Position numbers and translations under genes: made by a program | Shown: positions 56,523 through 64,000 of the stretch, piece by piece | Layout of the letters: each line of letters starts with the position of its first letter | Position numbering within the stretch: the first letter of the stretch is position 1 | The notes under the pieces: model-generated | Told to the model about the DNA's origin: nothing | Database searches by the model: none | Seen by the model: the letters and a program-made list of their open reading frames with translations, nothing else | Assembly: GCA_049890115.1 (NCBI GenBank) | Contig: JBMHCC010000016.1 | Span: 45,586 to 109,585, forward strand | Source: UBA685 sp049890115 | GTDB taxonomy: Bacteria > Pseudomonadota > Alphaproteobacteria > Puniceispirillales > Puniceispirillaceae | Reading direction: 5' to 3' | DNA length: 64,000 nt

Positions 56523-57140
56523 ATGACTATGAAGATGGTAAAACAGAATAGTTTCAGAGTTTTTGCAGGCTTAAGCCTTCTTGCGCTCGCAGCCTGCTCT
56601 TCTGCACCTGCTAGAGTGGCAGATGCTTATTATGATTTACGCCCTGAAATAGCGCCAATGAATTTTGGCTCAGATAAGGTGCTGGAAATTCAATCAGTCA
56701 GCGTTAAGGGCTTGCAATCAGCGCGCCCATTGGTATTTGAAGCATCATCATCACCTGTCCAATATCAAGAGGTGCGTGGTCATCTCTGGCATGTATCCCC
56801 CTCTTCATTATGGGAGCGCGCTGTTGCAACAACATTAGCAGCAGCTAGCGAAGATTTGGTCATCGGCACATCTGATACCGTTGATGAAGAAGATTTCAGA
56901 CTAAAGCTAACGGTATCACAGTTCCATTTCATCCCTGATCATCTGGCACGTATCGACTTTGATGCTGTGTTAAAAGATAGCCGTGGCAAAATCGTCTCTG
57001 TGCATCGTTATGAGGCTGAAGAGCCGCTTGATGGTTCCGGCTATGCCAATGCTGTCTTGGGACTGGAAAAGGCGCTATCAGCAGCATTACAGCTGATGGC
57101 AAATGACATTCAAATAGCCCTTATGAAACAGGAGAGCTAG
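56523..57140 (+). CDS. ABC-type transport auxiliary lipoprotein (PqiC/DUF330-like)
   Basis: A 205-residue lipoprotein: N-terminal signal with the lipobox LALAAC (Cys about residue 25), then a domain beginning YYDLRPEIAPM, with VLEIQSVSV, the conserved Y(D) strand and SLWERAVATTL. It matches the outer-membrane or periplasmic lipoprotein partner found at the end of MCE operons (PqiC family). AGGG precedes the ATG at 56523. Its stop overlaps the stop of the converging small gene by two or three bases (CTAG). Confidence 0.83.
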   Translation: MTMKMVKQNSFRVFAGLSLLALAACSSAPARVADAYYDLRPEIAPMNFGSDKVLEIQSVSVKGLQSARPLVFEASSSPVQYQEVRGHLWHVSPSSLWERAVATTLAAASEDLVIGTSDTVDEEDFRLKLTVSQFHFIPDHLARIDFDAVLKDSRGKIVSVHRYEAEEPLDGSGYANAVLGLEKALSAALQLMANDIQIALMKQES

Positions 57141-57436
57141 TCTTGCTCTGCTGACCGGGCGGTGATTTCATCAGCGAGATCATCAACCATGTCATCAGCT
57201 AAAATCTCTGGTGGGTGGTCTAATAATAATTCAGCAGCCAGCGTGTTATAATGCTTTGCCTCACCACACCAATCATCCTCAAAGGTTGCAGGCCAGATCG
57301 TTCCCATATCTAATTCTGCTTCTTCAGATGATGGTGTTGGGGCATGGCGACGGCATCTGCCTTCTTTGCTTTTGGTCAAAGATTGCTGGCTCTTTTCATC
57401 CCAATAGATACAGTCTTTACAGAAGGTGCGCGTCAT
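57137..57436 (-). CDS. small four-cysteine protein of unknown function
   Basis: A 99-residue protein beginning MTRTFCKDCIYWD. Cysteines lie at C6, C9, C28 and C57 (CKDC, GRCRRHAP, DDWCGE), which suggests one structural zinc or Fe-S site. The C-terminal half is acidic and has no recognised domain. I have seen similar small cysteine proteins in proteobacteria but no function. An upstream in-frame start could lengthen it into the preceding gene. It is the last gene of the partner-switching operon, eight bases after the phosphodiesterase-like gene. Confidence 0.65.
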   Translation of the reverse strand: MTRTFCKDCIYWDEKSQQSLTKSKEGRCRRHAPTPSSEEAELDMGTIWPATFEDDWCGEAKHYNTLAAELLLDHPPEILADDMVDDLADEITARSAEQD

Positions 57437-57443
57437 ATCTGTC

Positions 57444-58211
57444 TCATAAGTAACTATGATCTGATGGCAGCTTTTCATGCATGTGCTGTGCCACAGAGCT
57501 AGCAAATCCAGATTGACGGCAATAGCTGATGAAACGCGCAATCATCTCAGGTAGCTCATCTGTCTGACGATCTTCAAATTTCAAATGCGCCGTTAGCTTC
57601 CAGCTTTTCGTTCGTGCCGAAAATAATGAGGCAAATAAATCAGCATCAAGCAATAATGCTTTGACTGAATTATCACTTTCACGCTGGCTCATTGAATTAT
57701 CATAGAGGCTTGTTGCCAGGACATAATCAGTCAACAGCTTGGCAAGCCTGGCATCCATACCAGCTGACAACAGAATTGGCAGTGCCTTTTTAAGCGATTC
57801 TAATTCCTGCCAAAAAGCAGCCTTGCTGCGGTGATACCCCAGATGATCATAATCATGAATAAGAGCTGCCACTATGAGCAGATCGATTTGCGCCTGCCTC
57901 AGCCCTGCTTTTTGCGCTAGCAAGCCTGCATTCAAGATAACTTGCGCGGTATGTGCTTTATTATGATAGGCATTTGGCCGACGCACCTTATCATGATAGC
58001 TGGCAAGAATTTTAACGGCTTTGTGCGGTATCGCTGAGTGATGGCGTGCTGCGGGTGATTTGGAAAACCCTGCCATCAAACAGAGCTGATAGGTTTTCAT
58101 ATAGCTGAGTGATGGATGAAGCTGATGCGGCAAGTGATAGACACTATGCGGCCATCGTCTGGCAAGATAGGCTAGGTTCGGCAATCGGTAATAAGACAGA
58201 CGAGTTGGCAC
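57444..58211 (-). CDS. HD-domain protein resembling class I cyclic-nucleotide phosphodiesterases
   Basis: A 255-residue protein with the metal-binding pattern of class I (PDEase_I) phosphodiesterases: YHNKAH (82-87), HDYDHLGYH (119-127), a late aspartate in LLLDADLF (D191 by my alignment), and QSGF (233-236), which matches the QVGF element bearing the glutamine that holds the purine in these enzymes. That fits cAMP or cGMP hydrolysis, though the overall similarity is low and other HD hydrolases share the first two motifs. The GTG start is backed by AGGAG. It lies eight bases after the RsbW-like gene. Confidence 0.7.
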   Translation of the reverse strand: MPTRLSYYRLPNLAYLARRWPHSVYHLPHQLHPSLSYMKTYQLCLMAGFSKSPAARHHSAIPHKAVKILASYHDKVRRPNAYHNKAHTAQVILNAGLLAQKAGLRQAQIDLLIVAALIHDYDHLGYHRSKAAFWQELESLKKALPILLSAGMDARLAKLLTDYVLATSLYDNSMSQRESDNSVKALLLDADLFASLFSARTKSWKLTAHLKFEDRQTDELPEMIARFISYCRQSGFASSVAQHMHEKLPSDHSYL

Positions 58212-58219
58212 AAACGCTC

Positions 58220-58624
58220 CTATTCCTGAAGCGTGAAATGTAATTCAGCACAATTACCATCATCACGCATAGATAGATGGACATCCTTGGCAATCGCCTT
58301 AACCAAGGTCAGGCCATGCCCACCCTCTTCTGGTTTGCGATGCGCATTTGACCAGCTTGTAGGGTCTGATGGCGGTGCATTATCAGTAACAGTGATAATC
58401 AAATCAGTTTGATTAGCTGCAAAATGCATTGTGAATGCGCCATCCTTGCTGCCGCCATCAAAGCCATAGCGGATGATATTTTGCAATATCTCGCCGACAA
58501 CGATATTCACATCCATTTCTTTATTTGGCTTATCCAAAGACTGCAAAACACCACGCACACAATTACGCGCAGCAGATAGGCTTTCTGGGATTGCCGGAAA
58601 GGTAAATGTGCCAGCATCATACAT
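58220..58624 (-). CDS. RsbW-like anti-sigma factor kinase
   Basis: A 134-residue GHKL ATPase of the anti-sigma/serine kinase type: N-box VGEILQNIIRYGF, G1 VTDNAPPSDP and G2 EGGHGLTLVKAI. Such proteins bind a sigma factor or other target, or phosphorylate their STAS antagonist. The ATG overlaps the upstream stop (TAATG), so it is coupled to the phosphatase gene. Confidence 0.9.
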   Translation of the reverse strand: MYDAGTFTFPAIPESLSAARNCVRGVLQSLDKPNKEMDVNIVVGEILQNIIRYGFDGGSKDGAFTMHFAANQTDLIITVTDNAPPSDPTSWSNAHRKPEEGGHGLTLVKAIAKDVHLSMRDDGNCAELHFTLQE

Positions 58625-59886
58625 TACACATCTCCCTCATGCTGTGGCTTAGTCACAACCAAAATTGTAGCATCATCATGTGTTGATAGCTTGCCATTTT
58701 GAAATAATGACATCAATCCAGCCACCTTGTCTGAAGCAGACGCCCCGCCCAAACGCCTAGACAGGCTAGCAAGGCCGCCAAGACCTAGCTCACGGCCTTT
58801 AAATTCAGCCTCGGTGATGCCATCTGTTGTCAGTATCAAATGGGCGTCTGTTATGTTGAATTGATGAGGGGAAAGCTCTTCTTTTGTATAGGGTGATAAA
58901 CCAAGCGGGATGGTTTGCGATTCAATCGTTTGAACAGGCCTATCATCAGAATAGACAATGATAGCTGGCCCATGACCACAATTCACAAATTCCACATCAC
59001 CTGTTTCACAATCAAGCCAGCCAATGGCAAATGTGACAAATTTATCTGAAATCACATCCAAAAATTCATAATTCATCGCATCAGCCATATCAGGGGCACT
59101 TAGTTCCTGACGTGCCAAACGGCGAAATAAGGCAATTGAGCGTGCCATCATTAAAGAGGCGGTAATCCCCTTGCCAGCAACATCACCCTGGCAAAAAGCC
59201 AAACGATTACCAACACGCATATGATCAAAGAAATCACCAGAAAGCTGACGTGCTGGTATCACATGACCTGCTGCAAAACCATGTTTGTCAGGACGCGGCA
59301 TCAAACTAGCCTGCGCTTCTTCTGCTTGTGATAAATCGCGTTTGAGAAGCTGATCTGAAATCGCTTGCTGGGTTAGTTCCACATTGGATAAGGCTAATGC
59401 CAATATTTCAGCGAGCGCCTCAAGCAGCGTTAAATCCTGCTGGCCGAAATTACCAATATCATCACCATCACGCCGATTAATAGCTTGGATTGCACCAAAG
59501 GTTTTATCTTTTGATTTCACCGGTGCAGTGGCTGTTGATAAGGTGACAAAGCCAGAACCGCTATCAGCTGCTTTGAAATGCGCCTTATCTTTGGTTGCAT
59601 CTGCGACTAATTCACCAACACCTTCGGTGAAAGCACGGCCAACCAACCCCTTATCCTGCGGGACTTTTAGCCCTGTCACATCAACAGGACCAACACACAC
59701 AGCACATTCAAGAACAGCTTCATCATCACGGTGCAAAAATAATGAGCCTGCCTCGGCTGACAAGGCTTGCAAGACATAAGGCAACGCCCATTGCAGACCA
59801 GCAATGGCATCACCTGTCTCGGCAAAGCGCCTCATTAAGCCGCTTAATAAATCAAGATGATCAAGCTGTTTGGTATCTGATGTCAT
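58624..59886 (-). CDS. GAF-PP2C serine phosphatase (RsbU-like)
   Basis: A 420-residue protein. Residues about 10-170 form a GAF-type sensor domain (EAGSLFLHRDD, GLVGRAFTEG, GAIQAINR). A short helical linker with EEAQASLMP follows, then a PP2C/SpoIIE phosphatase domain with FCQGDVAGKGITASLMM, NCGHGPAIIV, LTTDGITEA and DDATILVV holding the metal aspartates. It should dephosphorylate the STAS protein in response to a signal at the GAF domain. GGGGG precedes the ATG. Confidence 0.92.
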   Translation of the reverse strand: MTSDTKQLDHLDLLSGLMRRFAETGDAIAGLQWALPYVLQALSAEAGSLFLHRDDEAVLECAVCVGPVDVTGLKVPQDKGLVGRAFTEGVGELVADATKDKAHFKAADSGSGFVTLSTATAPVKSKDKTFGAIQAINRRDGDDIGNFGQQDLTLLEALAEILALALSNVELTQQAISDQLLKRDLSQAEEAQASLMPRPDKHGFAAGHVIPARQLSGDFFDHMRVGNRLAFCQGDVAGKGITASLMMARSIALFRRLARQELSAPDMADAMNYEFLDVISDKFVTFAIGWLDCETGDVEFVNCGHGPAIIVYSDDRPVQTIESQTIPLGLSPYTKEELSPHQFNITDAHLILTTDGITEAEFKGRELGLGGLASLSRRLGGASASDKVAGLMSLFQNGKLSTHDDATILVVTKPQHEGDV

Positions 59887-59919
59887 TGTGACCCCCTTAT
59901 GCGGGTTTCAATGAAAAAC

Positions 59920-60480
59920 TTAGCCAAAGCTGCCAGGGGTAAAACCGCCGCCGCCGCTATTATTACCGCCGCCATCATTGCCGCCGCCTTGATTGCTGCT
60001 AGCAGGGTCAGATGCTGGGGCAGCTGAAGGCGCAGCTGCTGGGGCAGATTCTGGCGAAGCTGGCGGCACGTCACCTAGTAACTCTGCTGCTAATTCATCA
60101 TCTGAGACAGTATTATCAGCTGCTGCAGAGCCATTATCGCCAACACCAACACCCATCAGACCAAGATCAGACCCTGATGTCACCTCACCAATCGGCAAAA
60201 TCTGGTCCAATTTAGCAATTTCCAGAACACGGTGAACAGCAGCACTAATAGATGGCAGAGACAGCTGAATATTTTGTTGGGCACAGAACTGGCGAGCCAT
60301 CAAAAGAACAGCAACACCACTTGAATCAATATAAGTCACTGATGATGCGTCAATTTCAAGGTGACGCACCCCAGCTATTTTGGTGATTTCAGACTTTAAA
60401 TCTGAAGTTGTCTGAAGATCAACATCACCTGATAAAATGACACGCGCATGTTCGCCTGAAATTCGAATATCAAAAGCCAT
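59920..60480 (-). CDS. STAS-domain anti-sigma factor antagonist with low-complexity tail
   Basis: A 186-residue protein. Residues 1-105 are a STAS domain (FDIRISGEHARVILSGDVDLQ) with the phospho-switch motif IDSSGVAVLL (52-60). The remaining 80 residues are a Pro/Ala/Ser stretch followed by a Gly/Asn-rich end (NQGGGNDGGGNNSGGGG) that looks disordered. As an RsbV/SpoIIAA type switch it should release the target from the RsbW-like kinase when unphosphorylated. It is the first gene of the operon, 33 bases before the phosphatase gene. Confidence 0.9.
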   Translation of the reverse strand: MAFDIRISGEHARVILSGDVDLQTTSDLKSEITKIAGVRHLEIDASSVTYIDSSGVAVLLMARQFCAQQNIQLSLPSISAAVHRVLEIAKLDQILPIGEVTSGSDLGLMGVGVGDNGSAAADNTVSDDELAAELLGDVPPASPESAPAAAPSAAPASDPASSNQGGGNDGGGNNSGGGGFTPGSFG

Positions 60481-60516
60481 GATGACCTCCTTATGTAAAA
60501 CATACCTAAAATAAAG

Positions 60517-60550
60517 TTAAAAAAACCCCGTCAGCATATCTGACGGGGTT
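60517..60550 (-). terminator. pilin gene rho-independent terminator
   Basis: On the minus strand the ten-pair stem AACCCCGTCA / TGACGGGGTT (60524-60533 and 60541-60550) is followed by TTTTTTT. It lies 14 bases after the pilin stop and before the STAS gene. Confidence 0.95.
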
Positions 60551-60563
60551 CAATTTCAGTTGA

Positions 60564-61160
60564 TTAGAAGCTGATGTTATCAGTGATTACCTGGAAACCA
60601 TCAGTATCATGACACCAACCAACACGCAGGTAGTTGTTTGTCGATGACAGGTTATCAGTGATGTTATCAATCAAGTGGATAATCGTAACACCATCCATAT
60701 TTGTTGGTGATGAGTTATCAACAGCAGATGCGGCAGCTTTCACGTTGTTTGTCCAATACTGACCATATGACCCATTATCACAAACATCTGTTGTTGATGT
60801 TGTCAGCGTGTTGTTATCGATAAACACGATAAGCGGCTTGTTATTACCTGCCTGGAATGGGTTCTTAAACTTGTTAAAAGGCAATGAGCTTTCTGATGTC
60901 AAATCACCAAAGCAAGATGACAACTGTTCTTCTGAGCTAACACCACATTTTGTTGGTGAAATTGTCAGTGCACCAGCACGCGCAATCTGAGTTGAGTTCA
61001 ACCAACGCTCGATTGATTCTGCGTTTGTGCGAGCTACGTCACGACGTGTATTGTCGATATATGACTGGTAGCCAACGATACCTACGGCGGCCAGAACACC
61101 AATAATTGCTACAACGACGAGCAATTCGATTAGCGAGAAACCTTCTGATTTTTTCATCAT
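60564..61160 (-). CDS. type IV pilin-like protein
   Basis: A 198-residue prepilin. The short leader MMKKSEG is cleaved before FSLIELLVVVAIIGVLAAVGIVGYQSYI, the canonical class III signal with glutamate at +5. The rest has cysteines in CGVSS, SSCFGD, VCDNG and WCHDT that could form disulfides. It is likely the major pilin, or a minor pilin, of a type IVa pilus. AAAGGAT precedes the ATG with seven-base spacing. Its own terminator and strong ribosome binding site suggest high expression. Confidence 0.93.
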   Translation of the reverse strand: MMKKSEGFSLIELLVVVAIIGVLAAVGIVGYQSYIDNTRRDVARTNAESIERWLNSTQIARAGALTISPTKCGVSSEEQLSSCFGDLTSESSLPFNKFKNPFQAGNNKPLIVFIDNNTLTTSTTDVCDNGSYGQYWTNNVKAAASAVDNSSPTNMDGVTIIHLIDNITDNLSSTNNYLRVGWCHDTDGFQVITDNISF

Positions 61161-61247
61161 GGTAACATCCTTTAAATTTTCTAATGCGGCTCACCTGTGG
61201 CCGAATTCCTTGTTTTCGATATCATACTCTGAAATGTAAATAAATAG

Positions 61248-61269
61248 TTAATAAGTAAATTCTTATTAA
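61248..61269. promoter_or_regulatory. palindrome between pilT and the pilin gene
   Basis: Perfect eight-base arms TTAATAAG and CTTATTAA flank TAAATT. It lies 88-109 bases upstream of the pilin start in AT-rich DNA. It may be an operator. Confidence 0.35.
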
Positions 61270-61343
61270 AATAAGCCTTCAGATCATCCAAAAAGTCCCA
61301 CTTATGGCAAAAAGATGAAATATTCAGCTATTATTTTCCTCAA

Positions 61344-62339
61344 TCAAGCAATCAAATCACGTTCATTTAGCATTTCCAAATATTTATCCATTGTGATCAT
61401 GCCATATTGAGACCCTGTTTGCATTACCGTCTGGATCTGAACAATTTTTGCCTCTCGGATAAGGTTAGCAACAGCGGGAATATTTACCATCACCTCAAAT
61501 GCACCAATACGGCCGCCACCTTTGCGTTTTAATAGCTGCTGTGTCATCACAAGGCGCAAAGATTGCGATAGCTGAGAGCGCGCTTGAGACTGTTCCTCAG
61601 CGGGGAAGACATCAATGATACGGTTAATTGTCTCTGGCGCACCGTTAGTATGAAGCGTACCAAACACAAGGTGACCTGTCTCAGCTGCTGTCATGGCCAT
61701 TGATACGGTTTCATAATCACGCAATTCGCCCATCAAGATGATATCAGGGTCTTGACGCAAAGCCCCTTTTAGGGCTGAGCCAAAGCTGCGTGTATGAGGC
61801 CCAACCTCTCTTTGTGTGATAATTGATAGTTTTGAATCATGAACAAATTCGACAGGGTCTTCGACTGTGATGATATTTTCATTACGCTCGCGATTAATCT
61901 TATCAATCATTGCGGCAAGCGAGGTCGATTTACCTGACCCTGTCTGGCCAGTCACAAGCACAAGGCCTGATTTTTCGGTTAAAACCTCATGGACAGCTTT
62001 TGGCAGGCCAAGCATATCAATATGAGGCACCTCAGAGACAATGACACGCAACACCATCGCATAGCCTTGCAGCATTTTATACCCATTCGCACGGAAACGC
62101 TGATCTCCTATTTGAATGGCAAAATCAACATCTCCTGATTGGTCAAATGCCTCAAAGGCTTCTTCGCCAAGCTCATGCCGCAATAATTCTTCGATCATCG
62201 CATTTGGTGTCACAAGGTCGATCGGAACAATTTCACCAGATTCACGAATACTAACAGGTTTATCTGCATGAATATGAAAATCTGAAACACGTCTCGTTTG
62301 GACTGTCTCAATTAGCATTTTGTAAATTGGATTTTCCAT
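61344..62339 (-). CDS. pilT: type IV pilus retraction ATPase PilT
   Basis: A 331-residue secretion-type ATPase: N-terminal PAS-like region (DFHIHADKPVSIR), Walker A TGQTGSGKSTSLAAM, Asp-box EDPVEFVH, Walker B region DIILMGELRD and His-box GHLVFGTLHTNGA. The AIRNLIRE element of PilT appears in altered form as PAVANLIREAKI. It drives pilus retraction. PilU is an alternative. It is oriented with the pilin gene but 183 bases upstream. Confidence 0.93.
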   Translation of the reverse strand: MENPIYKMLIETVQTRRVSDFHIHADKPVSIRESGEIVPIDLVTPNAMIEELLRHELGEEAFEAFDQSGDVDFAIQIGDQRFRANGYKMLQGYAMVLRVIVSEVPHIDMLGLPKAVHEVLTEKSGLVLVTGQTGSGKSTSLAAMIDKINRERNENIITVEDPVEFVHDSKLSIITQREVGPHTRSFGSALKGALRQDPDIILMGELRDYETVSMAMTAAETGHLVFGTLHTNGAPETINRIIDVFPAEEQSQARSQLSQSLRLVMTQQLLKRKGGGRIGAFEVMVNIPAVANLIREAKIVQIQTVMQTGSQYGMITMDKYLEMLNERDLIA

Positions 62340-62420
62340 GATAACAAAACCTTAAGAATCTATTTCTAAATAGTATCTGCTTTATTAGTTATGAATTATT
62401 ACGAATGCACTAGCAAGATC

Positions 62421-63161
62421 ATGCCTTATATTCTTTTATCACACCGCTTTGGCAAGTGGTTTTCATCACTATTAGGCGGTATGATGCTTGTGGTCTGTCT
62501 TTCAGGACCAGCTAGCGCGCAAGAATTACCAGAAGATGCTGACCCCACAATAAAAGAAACCTTGGCAGCGGCTCATAAGGGCGATGTTGATGCGATGTAT
62601 TCCATTGCCATCTATCTGCTTGAGGAAGGTAAGGCAGGTAATGATGAGTATTTGCCGCTTGCTTTTGGTTGGACATTAAATGCGGCACGCCGCGGCCATC
62701 CGCAATCATCTGAGTTAGCAGGCGTCATGTATCGCCGCGGCATTGGCACAGTCCGCAACTTTGTAAAAGCTAGAAAATGGCTTGATAGGGCATTGGTGCG
62801 CGGCTCCAAGGAACCGAACTTTGAATTGGCATTGCTTTATTCTGATGAGGAAAATCCGGGAGCTAGCAAACAAAGAGCCGCAGCATTTTTAACAGAAGCA
62901 ATTAATGAATCTGAACCGCGCGCTTGTCTGATTGCAGCGCGAAATAAGATTAATGATGGTGTTGAAATCAGGCAGGCTTTAAATGAAATGAGATGCGCTG
63001 CCAATGGCGGGCTGGTTGATGCGATGATCATGCTGGCACAATATCATCTTGGCAAACGTTCACCCTATGCAAAAGCCAATGCCAGAGATTGGCTGATACG
63101 CGCTGCTGATAGCGGCTCAGAAGAGGCTCTAAACTTACTTTCTTCTTTGGAAAGTGAGTGA
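62421..63161 (+). CDS. exported Sel1-repeat protein
   Basis: A protein of about 246 residues with a signal peptide ending near GPASAQE. Several Sel1-type TPR repeats follow (AHKGDVDAMYSIAIYLLEEG, ARRGHPQSSELAGVMYRRGIG, and LVDAMIMLAQYHLG to AADSGSEEALNLLS). Such repeats bind proteins or peptidoglycan-associated partners. The start is uncertain; an ATG at 62391 lies upstream. The stop overlaps the prepilin peptidase start by one base (TGATG), so it is probably part of the pilus system. Confidence 0.82.
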   Translation: MPYILLSHRFGKWFSSLLGGMMLVVCLSGPASAQELPEDADPTIKETLAAAHKGDVDAMYSIAIYLLEEGKAGNDEYLPLAFGWTLNAARRGHPQSSELAGVMYRRGIGTVRNFVKARKWLDRALVRGSKEPNFELALLYSDEENPGASKQRAAAFLTEAINESEPRACLIAARNKINDGVEIRQALNEMRCAANGGLVDAMIMLAQYHLGKRSPYAKANARDWLIRAADSGSEEALNLLSSLESE

Positions 63162-63976
63162 TGACAGCTTTTATATTTCCGGCACCTGATGCTCGTTTCG
63201 GGCTCTATCTTGCTGATCTGACAGGACATCCATTTTTTTATCTAAGCCTTATCGCTATTTTTGGGGCATGCCTTGGCTCATTTGCGAATGCCGCTGCTAT
63301 GCGGTTGGTGCGAGATGAAAGTCCTGTTAGCCCACCATCACGATGCCGCTTTTGTGATAGGCCTTTGAAATGGTATCAAAATATCCCGCTTTTGGGCTGG
63401 CTGGCTGTGCGTGGTAAATCAGCATGTTGTGATAGCAAATTGCCCCTGCGCTATATTGCGGCAGAGCTTGGCTTTGCGCTTATTTGCTGCCAGCTTTTCC
63501 TGTTTTTGCCAATCACACATGCGCTGGTGATGAGTTTTGTCGCATTAATTGGCTTGATTGCGCTGATGACAGATAGCGAGGCATTAATTTTGCATCCGCC
63601 ATCATTATTGGCTGGCATGATAGCTGGTCTGCTGGCGGCACTAATAATACCTAGCTGGCCATTATCCTGGCTTGAGGCAGCCAGCGGCTTATTTGTTGGC
63701 GCTGCATTGGTGATAATTGTTAATGAGGTTTATCAAAGCATCAGGGGGCGCTATGGATTTGGCTCTGGTGATATCTGGTTGCTAGGCATGATTGGCGCTG
63801 TTTTGGGTCCGATTGCAGCGATTATCATTTTTTTCAGCGCCTCCATCCTTGGTGCTCTCGTCGGAATCGCCCTAATTTTGAGTGGAAAAGCCATAATTAC
63901 CAGCAAATTGCCCTTTGGTTTATTCCTAAGTGTTGTGTTTCTACTTTACCCAGCACTCAATATGTTGTTTATTTAG
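63161..63976 (+). CDS. pilD: prepilin peptidase/N-methyltransferase PilD
   Basis: A 271-residue membrane enzyme that cleaves the prepilin leader and N-methylates the new N-terminus. It begins with a cytoplasmic domain containing CRFC and CC, the zinc cysteine pairs, and LGSFANAAAMRL. It has about seven membrane helices. The second catalytic aspartate lies in GFGSGD. The first is probably D in MTDSEALI, but the usual LPD beside it reads LHP. It is translationally coupled to the Sel1 gene and ends 24 bases before the window edge. Confidence 0.9.
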   Translation: MTAFIFPAPDARFGLYLADLTGHPFFYLSLIAIFGACLGSFANAAAMRLVRDESPVSPPSRCRFCDRPLKWYQNIPLLGWLAVRGKSACCDSKLPLRYIAAELGFALICCQLFLFLPITHALVMSFVALIGLIALMTDSEALILHPPSLLAGMIAGLLAALIIPSWPLSWLEAASGLFVGAALVIIVNEVYQSIRGRYGFGSGDIWLLGMIGAVLGPIAAIIIFFSASILGALVGIALILSGKAIITSKLPFGLFLSVVFLLYPALNMLFI

Positions 63977-64000
63977 ACATTAGATAATACGAATTTTAAC

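Overview
The window looks like ordinary chromosome from an alphaproteobacterium of moderate to low GC, probably a free-living aquatic member. The lineage evidence is the pair of cell-cycle regulators GcrA and CtrA, a DksA with only one zinc-finger cysteine, 5-aminolevulinate synthase (the C4 haem route), a eukaryote-like NADP isocitrate dehydrogenase and an Rrf2-led suf operon. A SAR116-like organism would fit, but this is inference and not a species call. Genes are densely packed on both strands. I see no phage, transposon, CRISPR array or rRNA. Two tRNA genes are present: Gly(TCC) and Ala(TGC).

Left part (1-20.7 kb): the 3' part of parE, an alpha/beta hydrolase, a DEAD-box helicase, pepN overlapping gcrA, a divergent aroE homologue, an EF-hand protein and msrB. 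These are followed by a CDP-alcohol phosphotransferase next to a degenerate phosphatidylserine-decarboxylase homologue, a LysM protein, a LOG-family hydrolase, icd, alaS, recA, a CckA-like soluble histidine kinase, dksA and, divergently, ctrA. Middle part (20.7-37.5 kb): a two-gene NAD-type formate dehydrogenase (fused NuoE/NuoF-like beta subunit plus molybdenum alpha subunit), hemA, hemH, tRNA-Gly, a CvpA protein, periplasmic msrA, amtB-glnK, the kdsD-queA-tgt-queG cluster and mobA-fdhD. The last pair probably mature the formate dehydrogenase.

Right-middle part (37.5-51.4 kb): nadK, then one long leftward Fe-S operon, rrf2-sufB-sufC-sufD-sufS-sufT-sufA-atm1-hydrolase. Its promoter region holds a near-perfect IscR type-1 palindrome and an overlapping Fur-like box. 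Next come hspQ, rpmF, tRNA-Ala, ald with a divergent Lrp-type regulator, and selO.

Right end (51.5-64 kb): a Rieske oxygenase, an orphan ParA ATPase, an MCE/Mla-type lipid transport operon (permease, ATPase, MCE protein, lipoprotein), a leftward partner-switching operon, and type IV pilus genes (pilin, pilT, Sel1 protein, pilD). The partner-switching operon encodes a STAS antagonist, a GAF-PP2C phosphatase, an RsbW-like kinase, an HD protein carrying the signature of class I cyclic-nucleotide phosphodiesterases, and a small four-cysteine protein. It is the most unusual assembly in the window and the best candidate for an undescribed signalling system. Gene calls rest on motif recognition by eye. 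No database search was run.
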